Positions 22,061 to 34,027 of a stretch of 64,000 nucleotides of DNA are shown one piece after another (within the stretch, counting starts at the first letter, position 1; each line of letters opens with the position of its first letter). The DNA comes from Icerya purchasi. Taxonomy: Eukaryota > Arthropoda > Insecta > Hemiptera > Monophlebidae. The stretch lies in contig CM077115.1 in NCBI GenBank assembly GCA_039619475.1, forward strand, positions 31,943,083-32,007,082. Reading direction: 5' to 3'. A model generated the notes under the pieces. The model was not told the DNA's origin. It ran no database searches and saw only the letters and a list, made by a program, of their open reading frames with translations. The position numbers and the translations under genes are program-made.

Positions 22061-23183
22061 GTGATTGCTAGCTGCCATATAGTTTCTTTACGGACGTGTC
22101 AGGTAAAACTCGGTATCTATCTAGTCATAGCGTTAAGAACTCATAGCAGTCCTGCCAAACCGCTAGTCAAGAATATTTTTCCGGTGCTACCTGCGAGTAA
22201 TATCAAAATTTTGGGCGCGTGCGGGAAGGCGACGAAGATCGTACGTATTCAGGTACTGGCAACTGTTAAAATTAATAATTTTGATAATTCCTGTAAATTA
22301 ATCGTTGTTTCTGGTCTGAATGTATCGATTATTTTAGGCACAGATTTTTTAACGTCCTACCGGGCCACTTTGAATTTCATCTCGTCGTCTATAACGTCAA
22401 CGTCCGATGGTGAGCCGCGATGCGTCAAATTTGTAGATGTTACGGAAGACTGAGACAGAATAGATGTTCTGGAGGATGACTCCGACGACGAGTTGGGACC
22501 GTCTTTCTTTATCCAAGATATCGCGCCAGCAAATCGGTCGATTTCGGAGCGCCTTGCGGACTCCGTGGACAGGTCTGAATTTTCCGTGTCTTTTCGCCCG
22601 GCTTTATTAAAGTGTTTGTGTAAAGCGTCTCGAGTGTTTTCGGATTTGCCGGGATTATGCAACCGTTATGTGCATCGCACGAGGTTTTCCGCCAAATAAG
22701 GAATTGCCCGATCCCGCTGTCCAAGTGAGAGGCTGTTGTGCGTGAGATTCCCGGTATGGTAGATGCAGGTACGATTAGACCCTCTTCCTCGCCGTATGTT
22801 TCGCCATTAGTCCCGACTTTTAAAAACGATGGCAACGAGAGGTTATATTTAAATGCCCAGGATGTTAAGAAAATCATAGTGGCTGAGAATAATCACCTGA
22901 CAGACGAGTTGCTCTATCGTTTTCTGAATTTCTCCGTAGCTTCGTGCGAGTTCGATTTCGCGAAGAGTTTCGGATTGAAGGTCGGTGCTACGAGTTCAAT
23001 GTGGTGCCGTCCGAGCTGAAAGTTAGTATCAGTGCCTTTGCGAGAGCCTTAGGCTTCGTACTTTTTCCACGGCGTGCCAACATGCATATTAGTTCCGATC
23101 AGTTGCGTCTAGCAGAACTATGTCTTAGCTGGAGTGGTTCAGGTACCACGCACGCAACGTACACCGTCTTTCGTGTGGGGTAA
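22061..23183 (+). pseudogene. pol relic: protease and first part of reverse transcriptase
   Basis: The frame 22061-22453 ends in VSGLNVSIILGTDFLTSYRA, which fits the C-terminal ILG.DFL motif of retropepsins; I do not see the catalytic Asp-Ser/Thr-Gly. From 22738, EIPGMVDAGTIRPSSSPYVS followed by PLVPTFKNDG matches the N-terminal fingers of gypsy-type reverse transcriptase. After a frame shift near 22985 a segment reads YEFNVVPSELKVSISAFARA, equivalent to the YEF.VMPFGL region. The element then jumps to the 3' LTR before the catalytic aspartates. No polypurine tract is obvious before 23214. Confidence 0.7.
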
Positions 23184-23213
23184 CACGCCGAGCGGCATAG
23201 GAATTTTACGATC

Positions 23214-23329
23214 TGTCTATTATTAGAGAATAATTCGGCGAAACGATCCATGCGTTTTTAATCGCCGATTAAGAACTACTCTTAATCGAAAGATATACGA
23301 AGAAAACCGAAACGTCCCGATTTGTTATA
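23214..23329 (+). repeat. 3' LTR, shortened
   Basis: 116 bp: the first 84 bp correspond to the start of the 5' LTR and the last 33 bp or so to its end, joined directly at agatata/cgaagaaaa. It lacks about 570 bp relative to the 5' LTR. Confidence 0.7.
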
Positions 23330-23333
23330 ATGT

Positions 23334-25421
23334 TGTTGTGTGCCCGTAGACAACAGGGAAGAATCGTGTCGCATATATCGCAAATATCAGGTATTAATCT
23401 CGAACAAAAATGAATATGTCGTTATCACTGGTATTGATCGGGTTTTACGTGTATGGCCATATAGAGCACTGCAATGAAGACAGCTCCAGTAAGAGGTCCG
23501 TTGTGTTGATTGACCAATACGGTTGTCGGTCGACCTATTCATACGAATTACGTATAATCGTATAATTGAGAAGGAACGTCACACTTCATCAGTATAATTT
23601 TCGTCAAATTAACTATATGACAATTTTGTAAAATAACGACCGCCATTTTGGTTGCCGTATCCACGAAAAGGAAAACCAAGTAGCAGACGAGCAACGTTGA
23701 AGATAATATGAATTTCCAATGGCCACATCGCTCGGGCAATTTTCAGGAAAGCGGCCAACCATCTTAAAAGGCCGTTGTTCAGAGAATTTTGGACCACGCC
23801 GAAACAGTCTAACGATCTAGTCATCGGAGTCGGCACCACGGTCGCAACAAAGATTGGCAAGTTCCATATTCTTCATTTTGTTATTTATGTTAAATAATTT
23901 TTTTTCGTATCGCGTATAATATGTTATATTAAATCATGTACGAGTGTGTGTGTCAGGTGCATCTGTGTGTGATTTCGGCCATTTTGTCGTCATAATAAAT
24001 TATTTAGTCTACTATTTCGGCCATTGTGTTCTCGTGGTCAAATTCAGAAATTTTGAATGTAAAAATTAATAGGGATATACAATTTGGTTGTCTAGTAGTA
24101 TAAATTGAGCCTGGTCAGTTTTTTTCTCTTAATTATTCTATGCTGGCATTCGTGGGTGATGCTAAGACGCTTACGGCCATATGTACTTGACATTTTTTTA
24201 CTTTGTAAGGAGTAATATTAATTTTAATTAAATAACCTGGATAGATGGTGTAGCGGACAGATCATGCGTTTTCACTAATCTTTACTATCTCCGTAATAAT
24301 AAGAGTACACGATCTCGTTTAGTTTTATGTTTATATTAATTTAATAATGGCCACAAATTTTCTTTCCAAACCAAAAAAAAAAAAAAAAAGAAAATACAAT
24401 TTTTGCTCATATTATATGCAGTAAAAATCACTCGACGTTTATGTATTTTTCTTTCACAGGTACAAAGTGTCATAAACATTCTTTCGGCAACTTTAATTAA
24501 TTTCTTCACTTTCGCGTGATTAAACTAAATTAATTTATTAATATACATTGAAGCGATTAAGAAACGCAACTCGAATAACATAAAAAACATTAATAATTTT
24601 TCGAATTTTATTAAATTTTAAGTGAAAAGCGCGCATCTTCCCTTTTAAATTTCGCTCGTTAAACGAAACAAGGTGCGAAATGATATTTTTCATCACCCAC
24701 TTCTTTCGACTGTTTCGGTATTAGTTCTCGCGCAAATTGGAGCCGTTATATTTTAATATAATCGTTTTTCTTTTTGTTTTTTTTTTTTTTTTTTTGGAAC
24801 ACACACTTCACATTTCACATTCCTCGCCGAAACGGGTAAAATACGGCAAAAGATCGCAGATACTACACAACCACAAGCTACAGGTGCCCACACATGCGCT
24901 AAAATGTGCAGCATCAGTATTCAACAATGAAGTAATGTACTAAAGAAGCATTAAGAGCGACGTTTAATACGTTTTTACACCGGAAGTAATCAAACAAACT
25001 CACTGATATTCGTGCCCCCTACCTTTTTTTTTTTTTTTCTTTAGCAAACCTTTACTTAGGTATCTTATAGCGCGAAGAGACATATTTAAAACGATCCTAG
25101 GAAAACCTGCTTCGCTAGAATAACTAATCAAAGAAATTATTTCTCCTTGCTGGTGCTGAGCCCAAAGAAATAAAAGAGAAATAAAAAAACAAAAAAGAAA
25201 TTATTGCCGAAGAAATAACGAAAAATTAAAACAAAACGGAAATATATTGTAAATACGATTATCAGCGGCCTCGAAAACTGGGAATGACAATAGAACCAAG
25301 GGATTTTTAACCGAACACAACTCGGTTTCAGTTTCAGTGCATAAATTTAAAAGATTCCATAAAAGCTCGTAATAAAATCGGAATGAAAAACAAAAGTGTG
25401 ACATCTGCTTACTTTTAATAC

Positions 25422-25454
<33 letters not shown>

Positions 25455-26655
25455 AAAAAAAGGAAGGGAAAAGAGAAGACGTAGACAAAAGAAAGAAAAA
25501 TATCGCGCTGGACCTAAAAGTAATAATATTAAACGCCGGGGAAGTTTTCGGGAATCGTACGACTTATTGCAAGCGACAAACTGCTGTTGCAAACGTAAGA
25601 ACTGTTTTTTCCCGTTGTTGTTGTTGTTTTTTTTTTGCTTTTTGGGTGAAATTACAAACAAAAACAAAGCGGAATTTATTCGGGGGACCGTTCCATTCGT
25701 TCGATTAAAATTCGTATCGCGGTTCGAGGAAACGTTCTTGAGCGGATTTTAATTTAAAAATAAAAATACCACTATAAATTACAGCGACGTCGTCGCCTTG
25801 TCAGCCGGTTGGATGCCTTAAAAAGTTGAATAAGACGACTGAAAATATGAACAGGCGAATCTACTTGCAGGCGATCTATCCTGTATTGTGCGCCGCACCG
25901 AGTCCGGTCGAAACGAGAAAAGAAAACAACTTTGCATTCGCATTCAAAGGTGCAGACCATCATAAATGGAAAGTCTAAAAAATTAATAATTAATCGATTA
26001 GAGAAGTTCATCAGGTTCGGAGCGGCGCAATTTTTCTATTTTTATTTTTAGAATTTAAAATCTATACAAACACGGGGTATTTTAATACTATTTTTGAAAA
26101 CTGGAAAATAAATAATTCGCGTCCAGCTGCGAAGTACCGAGGCTGTTTTCGTTGTTTGACTTCAAATAACATTCGCAAGCGGAAAATGCAAAATGTGTTT
26201 TTTTTTCAACCCTTCATTGCGGCCAGTTCGCCGCCGAGAGAGGAAATTCAGGGCCGCAATTAAATTGGCGAATTATTTTTTGCAATCGTTGCCTTTTATT
26301 TTCAGATTATTTTTGCAATAAGTGCAATTTGCCGTTACTTTTCGTGTTTAAGTTTTGGGCGTTTTTTTTATTTTATTTTTAAATACTAAAAGTAGTTTTC
26401 TTTTCATTACATGAAAATTCGCAATTTCTAACAACTCTTTAAATTTCCACCCTTTTCCGTTTATAAATTAAACGAAACTAATAAATACTAATAAAATGCG
26501 AAATTAACACAAATAAAACGTAAATACTGACGTGAGTTAGGGTAAATAACGCACTTTAAACGACATAAAACACGACCAAATATTTAAACTTTATAAATTG
26601 TCGATGAAATTTACTGTGAAATATGCGTGAGATGTGTCCTGTAACAAAAACCCGT
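23334..26655. other. Non-coding, no gene recognised
   Basis: More than 3 kb without a recognisable gene. It holds several A/T homopolymers (near 24369, 24778, 25027 and 25422-25452) and a TG-rich patch near 23942. Open frames here (for example 25201-25488 and 25347-25667 on the minus strand) are built on those homopolymers. Confidence 0.5.
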
Positions 26656-26657
26656 TT

Positions 26658-26753
26658 GCGATCGGCGAGGTATTCTTTTTTCTCGCCTAGCGATCGACGA
26701 GGAATTACTTTTTCTCGCTTAGCGATCGGCGAGGAATTATTTTTTCTCGTTTC
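26658..26753. repeat. Tandem repeat, 3 x 32 bp
   Basis: Units start gcgatcggcgagg, gcgatcgacgagg and gcgatcggcgagg at 26658, 26690 and 26722. Each continues with a T-rich part and ctcg. The spacing is exactly 32 bp. Confidence 0.9.
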
Positions 26754-26949
26754 CCTCATTTTCGACTATTTCTCGCTGTAATAGGCCGTATTTAACCCTT
26801 CTTACACAAGGTGCGTTTTAGTGGCGGGTATTTTTTACCCGGTTCACGAATATATTTGTTTATAGACATAAGTATTTAGTTTTAATGAAAATTGTAGTAA
26901 TATACATATTTATCTTTCTCTTTATAGTGTCATACTTAATTCCTGAGCG

Positions 26950-27305
26950 TCGGCGAATACCTATTCGTACATCTCATCTATACAGACATAAGTATTAGTG
27001 TTCATAGCAATTGTTTATATGTAGTACGAATGTGTACATAACGCAAGAGGACTACATTCGGAACTGATTAGTAATCGTTTGATTTACATCGTTATACAAG
27101 TGTGCACAGTTACATGTGTGTGTCTGCTGTGTACTGACCTAGTGTGCATAGGAGATGATATGCATGTTTGCCATTGTCTTCCACGTGATTATTAGCGAGT
27201 ATTTTAATTTATTTCTTTGTAATAAGTTCTGTCGTCGTCCGGGATCGAACCCGTGACCTCCGTAACGGAAGTCAGGCCCTCTAGCAACTAGGCTATCGCG
27301 GCGAC
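26950..27305 (-). mobile_element. SINE1 copy D, nearly full length
   Basis: Matches copy B from acctattcgtac through the long conserved body (caagaggactacattcggaa and what follows) to the tRNA-like head at 27231-27305 (gggatcgaacccgtgacctc and gtaacggaagtca). The head keeps the B box. The 3' tail (left side) is replaced by diverged sequence. Confidence 0.85.
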
Positions 27306-27795
27306 AATATACATATTGGGTACCATCAAAATATCAAACTTGCTCGCATTGTCCCCACCAATAAGAAATATACGAAAATGTACAACTCCTTATGAAAAAA
27401 AGTTAACACGTAATATATTCGATAGACATCCGGTTTTAATAAATTCGCGTATCCTAAAATTTAAGAATAACCCAAAATTAAACTAGAGATTTAATAAAAT
27501 TCAATAAAATCGAAAAAAGGTCATAATATAATGAATTATTATACCTCACATTTCTAAATTTGAAATACAAGCAGGACACTTGGATGTTCTATGTATATAG
27601 AGCTGCTGCAATAATGTCACGATTTATCTGCTTTACGATCTTTCGCTTTACTACAAAAATCACATCTTCGGTTTGTTTCTTTGATGTGGACAGTGGTTCA
27701 CACTGAACGGAAGACGTCCTTTTTAAAGACTGATTTTTCACGGTTACGTGTTGGGAGCGACCGTGTTCAGAGCGACCATATTTAAATAATAGAAA
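27306..27795. other. Non-coding, no gene recognised
   Basis: AT-rich. A 152-codon minus-strand frame (27589-28047) overlaps the RTE relic on the opposite strand, and I take it as a shadow. Confidence 0.45.
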
Positions 27796-27799
27796 AGAA

Positions 27800-28145
27800 A
27801 CATTGTATTGGGGAAAACATTCCAAGGAAACTAGCACATTAAAGAAACGACTTCCAGCATGTTTGTATCGGTTACAATTAAATAATAAATGGTTACAATT
27901 CTTCGGACATGTTATGCGCCGCGGACCAGAGTCACTCGAAAAAATTATTATGCAGTGGAAAGTCCCCCCCGGAAGAAGCTCCGAATAGGTATATAGATAA
28001 AATTCTGGAAATAACAGGAAAAAGACTGAAAGAATGCTTGCGAGCAACGGTAGACCGCGACAAATGGCATGATTGCATTTGGTCAGTGTAACATGGATGA
28101 TTCACGATGCTCGGAATCGAGCAGTACGACGGAAACAGAAGAATA
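27800..28145 (+). pseudogene. RTE-type LINE 3' end relic
   Basis: Two adjoining frames give WLQFFGHVMRRGPESLEKII and, after a frame shift at the run of C near 27966, NRYIDKILEITGKRLKE, then ECLRATVDRDKWHDCIWSV. This is the standard C-terminal sequence of RTE-type ORF2 proteins (FGH.MRR, GR...Y.D.I, DR.KW). Later text (NRAVRRK) fits the last residues. Everything upstream of this end is missing. Confidence 0.72.
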
Positions 28146-28149
28146 TTCT

Positions 28150-29395
28150 CGTTAATATTAAAAAACCAGTGAAAATTATATTGAGACGCCTAATTTTTAT
28201 CTCATAAAATGTTAAAGTTACTAAATTTCAAAGCAGTAAGTCCACTCAGACTGTCGCTAATTATATTAAATATTTTTTACCGGTAATATCAGCTTGGAGT
28301 ATAATATAGAGGGATTTGAAAATTAATCTGCCGTATATGTTGAGGCCTCCAGGAGGAGACAACTTGAATATTTGTATCGGACTGGAGTCAAAAAAAAAAT
28401 AATAGTTAAACTAACCAGACCGTTTGTTGATAGCACTTCAGAATCACCTGCGTAAATGTAGATGAAGCCAGAATAATATTTACCGAATATTTCTTTGAAA
28501 TAAGAATCGACATTAAATTTGGTTAAGATGAATTCCCTTGTCGAATTTGAAATTGTCCGTATCAATGTCTAAAGGAAGCAGGTTTAATTTTCATAAGGTA
28601 ATCGAGTGTCCTGAAAGTGACGTTCAGTATTAGTCGATAAGAGTTTCTTCTTTTTTTTCAACCTCACAAAATCTCGTAGGGTCTACACATTTGAGCATTT
28701 TTAAAAATAATCCGCCTTTATACCACATCGTAAAAATAATTTTAATTCGGTACCAACAGTGCTGACAGTAATTTCGAGGTACGCGTCATACAATATTGAA
28801 AAGTGGCAGCGCTCCTCGAAGTGAGATCTGAAATCATTGATAAAGCTGACCACCATAGTTTATTGACGCGACATGATCGCGAAGAATATTCGGACTGGCG
28901 CTATGATGGCTTTCATAGCACTGACATGTATAATTTCATTAGGAAAAGTCAAAAACTTTTGTGTAATTACGTTTGGTAGGAAGGAAATAAATTTTCGGTT
29001 ACCAAAATTTGTACTTTCATATTGACATAATCGCTTAAAATTACGCATTCGGAATACTTAGAAGCTATGTAACACGGAACACACTTTTAGCTCGATATTT
29101 CTGTTATAGATATGTATGTTTTTTATTAATAATTAAGAAACGTCGTCTTCGGAGTTCCATTAAACGCGATTTACCATTCATTTTTTCACATTTCGTTCGA
29201 ATAAGCAAAATTAGAAGGGATACCTTTAAATGTGAAAGTGAACAGTCGTGCGTTCTCGCGTTAAATTATCGCTTATCACATGTTCCTAATTTAGTTTTAT
29301 TTTTTTTTCTTAGTTTTTTTTTCTTTTTCTTTTTTTCTTTTCTTATCTTATCTCTGTGTTAAACATATGCTGCATTAATCATACGTACGTAAGTG
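28150..29395. other. Non-coding, no gene recognised
   Basis: No gene recognised. A T-rich tract occupies 29296-29345, just upstream of the following LINE. Confidence 0.45.
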
Positions 29396-29472
29396 CATTA
29401 AAATAACTTTTTGACCGGCGAATTCTCGCCGATCAATATACAAACCGAAAAAACCCAGCAAATACTACAATC

Positions 29473-30720
29473 ATGAACTCAGAGAAGACCACCACTTATG
29501 CTCAAAAAACTAAAACCAAAATTTCACCAGTCACCGAATTTCAACACCCAACGGAAGAGCAAGGTCTAGTATTTAATTGTATATTAGATTTTAAAATCAG
29601 GGACCATTTGGTCGCATTAACTATATCCAATGCTATCAAAGATCCAAAACATATCATTGCAGCATCTAAAGTGGGCAAAAACCGTTTAGTCATTCATTTA
29701 CAGTCCAAAGAGCTCGTAGATGAATTCTTCGCCAACCACGGAGGCTTTAAAATCGAAGAAAATTTTATAAAATGCCGCAGGCTAACAAACCCTATGAAGA
29801 AAATTGTACTCTCTCATGTCAGTCCGTCCATCCCCAACTACATTTTGGAAGATTACGTAAAAAGCCAACTAAAACTTGAAATCACCACTCCATTATCTTA
29901 CCTCAGATTAAATCCGCATGACCAATTCTTTGGCCATATAATAAGCTGGAGACGCCAATTCTACACTATCACCGATTTTGACAAGGAGAAAATTCCTGGA
30001 ACATTCTTAGTGCAGTACAACGAACAAAATCATCGAATTTTCCTAACCTGTGATGAATTCTCATGTTTTATATGCCATAGTAAGGGCCACAGAGCCGAAA
30101 ATTGTCCTGAAAACGAAGAAAAATTATTACTTGAAACCGAACACTGGGAAGACGACATAGATGTAACGGAAACTCAACAAAACTCATCTTACCCTAACAA
30201 CAGTGTAGATCTCAACAGCTTCCCTGCTCTGTCAACCGAAGCAGTAAAGAGACCTCTCTCATTTTCCTCATGCAGTCAGTCAAACAATATTGACACAGAC
30301 TCGAGTCAAAAACCTGCTAAATCGGCTAAAAAGAAACTAAAACCAACCAAAGCATCTCTTCGTACAAAAGAAACGGATACCCAATCGGAGGAAGAAAACG
30401 AGAATGGAAAACCACAACCTACGTTAAAAGAAATCTTTGCCCCTCTGGAAGAACATATTGTTAAAAACCAACACGTATATCCCCTCAGCTTTCAAAATTT
30501 TACAATGTTCGTAGACATGTGCAAAGCACCCAACGCACAAAACGTCACTCAGGTCAAAGATGATCTTTCAATCGCTGATACTCCAACATTGATCAAGATG
30601 CTGAAAGATACGCGCGAATTTTTACTACACAGAGACACCAAAATAAAATTTACAAAAATCGTCAATAAGCTGGAAGACGAAGTGGAGCGGGCTGCAACAG
30701 CAGCAGGGGTTCAAAAATAG
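29473..30720 (+). CDS. LINE ORF1: nucleic-acid-binding gag-like protein
   Basis: An intact 415-codon frame starting at an ATG preceded by aatactacaatc. The middle contains a CCHC zinc knuckle at about residues 198-211 (CFICHSKGHRAENC), preceded by an RRM/PRE-like region with YNEQNHRIFLTCDEF. The following region is acidic and serine-rich, then lysine-rich (SAKKKLKPTK near residues 291-300). The C-terminal 100 residues appear helical. In this group ORF1 binds the element RNA to form a ribonucleoprotein with ORF2. Only one zinc knuckle is obvious. The frame has no lesions. Confidence 0.85.
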   Translation: MNSEKTTTYAQKTKTKISPVTEFQHPTEEQGLVFNCILDFKIRDHLVALTISNAIKDPKHIIAASKVGKNRLVIHLQSKELVDEFFANHGGFKIEENFIKCRRLTNPMKKIVLSHVSPSIPNYILEDYVKSQLKLEITTPLSYLRLNPHDQFFGHIISWRRQFYTITDFDKEKIPGTFLVQYNEQNHRIFLTCDEFSCFICHSKGHRAENCPENEEKLLLETEHWEDDIDVTETQQNSSYPNNSVDLNSFPALSTEAVKRPLSFSSCSQSNNIDTDSSQKPAKSAKKKLKPTKASLRTKETDTQSEEENENGKPQPTLKEIFAPLEEHIVKNQHVYPLSFQNFTMFVDMCKAPNAQNVTQVKDDLSIADTPTLIKMLKDTREFLLHRDTKIKFTKIVNKLEDEVERAATAAGVQK

Positions 30721-30765
30721 GAACCTCAGTCAATTTAAAATAACCGTAGATAATATCTCGATATT

Positions 30766-33700
30766 ATGAAAATTTTAAACTGGAATCTCAACAGTATACG
30801 AACCAAACATCCAGAATTACAGATTTTGATCGCACAAGAAAATCCGGACATTTTACTTCTACAAGAGACCAAGTTGAAACCAGCTGAACAATATAACCTA
30901 AAAAACTTCGAAATATTTTGCAAAGACATTTCAACCGATACAATCGCTAGAGGCGGAGTTCTTATTGGAGTCAAAAATAAACTATGCTGCGAGCCTCAAA
31001 CTTTACACACAAACTTACAGGCCATAGCCGTCACAATAAAACATCCATTCAAGCTCACTCTCTGCTCAATATACTTACACCAATCCGATGAAATTACAGA
31101 GAACTGCCTCTATCACATTATCAAACAATTACCAACTCCGTTTATCTTGAGTGGTGATTTCAATTCTCATAATACATTATGGGGCTCAACCACCTCCAAT
31201 GGCAGAGGAAAAAACATAGAAAAATTCATCGATCGCGAAAATCTCAGCTTACTCAACAACGGATCGCACACCCACTTCAATTCATACAATGGCTCCTTTT
31301 CAGCTATAGTTCTATCCATTTGTAGCAGTTCATTAGCTCCAATGGTCAACTGGATTACCCTTCCTACTTTATTTGGAAGCGACCATTTTCCCATTTTAAT
31401 TTCACTTCAAACACTAGTCAGACACGATCAATACAAAAAATATCCGACATGGAGAATCAAAGACGCAGATTGGCAAAACTACATCGAATTGTTAAATTTG
31501 CAACTTCCAGAAAATCTCAGCGACATAAATGAGGCAAATAACCATATCGTGAAGGGTATCCTGGAAACCGCTACTCAATTTATCCCTCGAAACAGTGCAA
31601 CCATAACAAAAAAACAAACAGTTTGGTGGAACAATGAATGCAAAACAGCAATAAAACAAAAAAACCGTATGTTAACCTTAGTTAAACGTCATCCTAGTCA
31701 AGAAAATTTAAAAAATTTTAAAATTGCCAGAGCAAGATGCAAACACACCATTCGGGAGGCAAAAAAACGATCGTGGATAAAATTCACTTCTTCTTTCAAC
31801 TCGCAGACCCCTATAAAAGAAGTATGGAATAAAGTAAAAATGTTATCAAACAAAAAAAATTTCACCTCAATCACAGCGATTGAATACAATTCTAAAATAT
31901 TCTCGAATAAAACAGATGTCGCCAACCAGATCGCTAACCACTTCTACCAAATGTCCTCTACAGAAAATTACACAACTGCTTTCATTGACAAAAAGCGTCG
32001 AATTGAACAACAAGATTTAAATTACATAGATGAGCCTAACCATGACTTCAACCGACCTCTTACATATGACGAACTTTTATACGCCCTGAAACATATGAAA
32101 TCCTCAGCCGCTGGACCAGACGACATCCATATAGATATGATCAAAAAATTAAATTCTGCATCTCTTCACACAATTAGCAAGTTCCTCAACCTTATCTGGA
32201 AATCTAAAAAGATACCAGACAGTTGGAAAAACGCTCACATAATCCCGTTATTAAAACCAGGAAAAGATTCCCTTTCTCCTTCTAGCTACCGTCCAATCTC
32301 GCTTACCAACACGTTATGTAAAGTCACGGAGAAAATAATAAACACCAGATTAAAATGGACTCTTGAACAAAAGAAACTATTGGATCCAATGCAATATGGT
32401 TTCCGCTCTCGAAGAAGCACCATAGATCATCTAGCGAAGTTACAACAGCATATTTGTGACGGTTTTGTAACGAGTCAATACACCATGCTCATAAGTTTTG
32501 ACCTTGAAAAGGCCTTCGATAGAATATGGAGGCATAAAATCATTAAAACGCTCATGGAATGGAATATAAACGGAAATATGCTTGAATACATAAAAGACTT
32601 TCTGTCAAATAGAACTTTCCAGGTTCGTATTCAAGATGTCTTATCCCTCCCAAAAATACAAGAAAATGGCACACCGCATTGCTCTATAATTATCCCAACT
32701 TTGTTCATAATTGGTATATCAGATATATCTAAAATCATAGATCCTCCAGTCAAATACGAACTGTTTGCTGACGACTTAGTCATTTATATGACTTCCTCAA
32801 GCTTAGATAATCTAAATAGCACTTTACAATCTACAACGAACAAACTGCTTGATTGGGCTTCATCAAATGGACTATCCTTCTCAATGAATAAAACAAAAGC
32901 AATCACATTCGGTAATAAACGATTTAAACCTCCAGATTGTGTAACGTCCACCTAAATAATACGCTAATTCAAAGTTTCGATAACATAAGAATTTTAGGAC
33001 TAGAAATAGATCGAAAGTTATCTTTTGGAAAACACATAGAAGACTTAAAAACTAACTGTGTCATAAATCTCTTAGTGTGATAAAAATGGTTTCTCATACC
33101 AAATGGGATGCAGATAGAAAATCTCTAAAAAACCCCTTTACTCGGCGCTGATTCTTTCCAAGTTGGACTACGGCTCCGTGATTTACAGTAGTGCCAAAGA
33201 AAATGTCCTGAAAAAACTGGACACCGTTCAAAATTCAGCTCTAAGACTCATTACAGGAGCATTTTATACCAGCCCAATTGCTAGCATTTTATACCGGCCC
33301 AATTGCTAGCCTTCACGTAGAATCAAACATCTTTCCATTGCAACATAGAAGAATTTTCTCATCCCTGAAATACTATACAAAAATGATTTCAAATTTAACG
33401 AATCCTACTTCCGAAAAAACTATTTCGCCAAACTTTATTCAACTATATGAGAAATACCCAAAAACTCCGAAGCCATTGGGAATACGATGCCTAAATACAA
33501 TTAAAAACATCAACTTTGGCACATCAGACATCGTAAAGGACATAAGAGAACTACCAGCATGGCACACAACCTTTCAAGAAACCATAGCAGACTTAAACCG
33601 ACGCGAAAAAATGGACTCGTCCTTAACCAGACATATCAGAAAGGTGACTCGCTCAGCTTGGCAAAAAGAGTGGAATCAAATCTCTCCAATCCAAAACAAA

Positions 33701-34027
33701 CTACGCCGCATCAAAAACGAAATTGCCGACTGGGAAACCAACTATTGGCCAAAAAGACAGGACGAAACAGTTATTTCAAGACTAAGAATAGGGCACTGCT
33801 CATTTAGCCACAAGTACATCCTCGACAAGGAGCCGGCGCCCATTTGTGAAATCTGCGCAGAGACTTTCTCGATAGACCACCTCTTCACATGCAAAAAGTG
33901 GGAAACACAGCGAGCAGCCTGCGACATGGTAGGAAAACCTATACCAGAACTCCTTTACAACAACAGATCAAATTGTGAAAATGTACTAACATACTTAAAA
34001 CATGTAAATATGTACAATAGTATCTAA
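30766..34027 (+). pseudogene. LINE ORF2: endonuclease-reverse transcriptase, broken
   Basis: Residues 1 to about 215 form an apurinic-like endonuclease (NWNLNSIRTK, LLLQETKL, ILSGDFNSHNTLWGS, GSDHFPI). The reverse transcriptase has AAGPDDIHIDMIK, YRPISLTNTLCKVTEK, QYGFRSRRSTIDHL, FDLEKAFDRIW near residue 577 and FADD near 667-670. The usual GTPQGS loop reads GTPHCS (near 636). The first frame stops at 32955 after an indel near 32942. Further shifts occur near 33070 and 33130, and a 25-bp duplication lies at 33258-33307. The last part, open to 34027, holds RLRIGHCSFSHKYIL and C-x2-C...H...C (CEICAETFSIDHLFTC). I see no RNase H core. The protein cannot be made whole from this copy. Confidence 0.85.
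33258..33307. repeat. 25-bp tandem duplication inside LINE ORF2
   Basis: agcattttataccagcccaa plus ttgct is followed immediately by a second copy with one change (a to g at the 14th base). Twenty-five is not a multiple of three, so it shifts the frame. Confidence 0.95.

Larger units (their letters stand above)
19360..23329 (+). mobile_element. Ty3/gypsy-like LTR retrotransposon, decayed and truncated
   Basis: A 5' LTR (19360-20047) and a shorter 3' LTR (23214-23329) share their starts (tgtct.ttattagaga) and their ends (gatttgttata). The element is flanked by a possible 4-bp target duplication atgt (19356-19359, 23330-23333). A tRNA-Lys-type primer site follows the 5' LTR. Internal relics run in the order gag, protease, reverse transcriptase. 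The second half of reverse transcriptase, RNase H and integrase are missing, and I see no envelope frame. It is non-autonomous. The order and the primer fit Ty3/gypsy. Confidence 0.8.

Noticed and set aside
19360..23329. Endogenous retrovirus with an envelope gene
   Set aside because: No frame between the reverse transcriptase relic and the 3' LTR could encode an envelope; only about 30 bp separate them.
25201..25667. Phenylalanine-rich membrane proteins on the minus strand
   Set aside because: Both frames are built on a long A-tract read as Phe and overlap each other.
26658..26753. CRISPR-like repeat with 32-bp period
   Set aside because: The units are directly adjacent with no spacers, so it is an ordinary tandem repeat.
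26556..26759. Small basic protein on the minus strand
   Set aside because: Its repeated RxSLGEK-like residues are just the translation of the 32-bp tandem repeat.
27589..28047. 152-codon minus-strand gene
   Set aside because: It overlaps a recognisable plus-strand RTE relic and has no motif.
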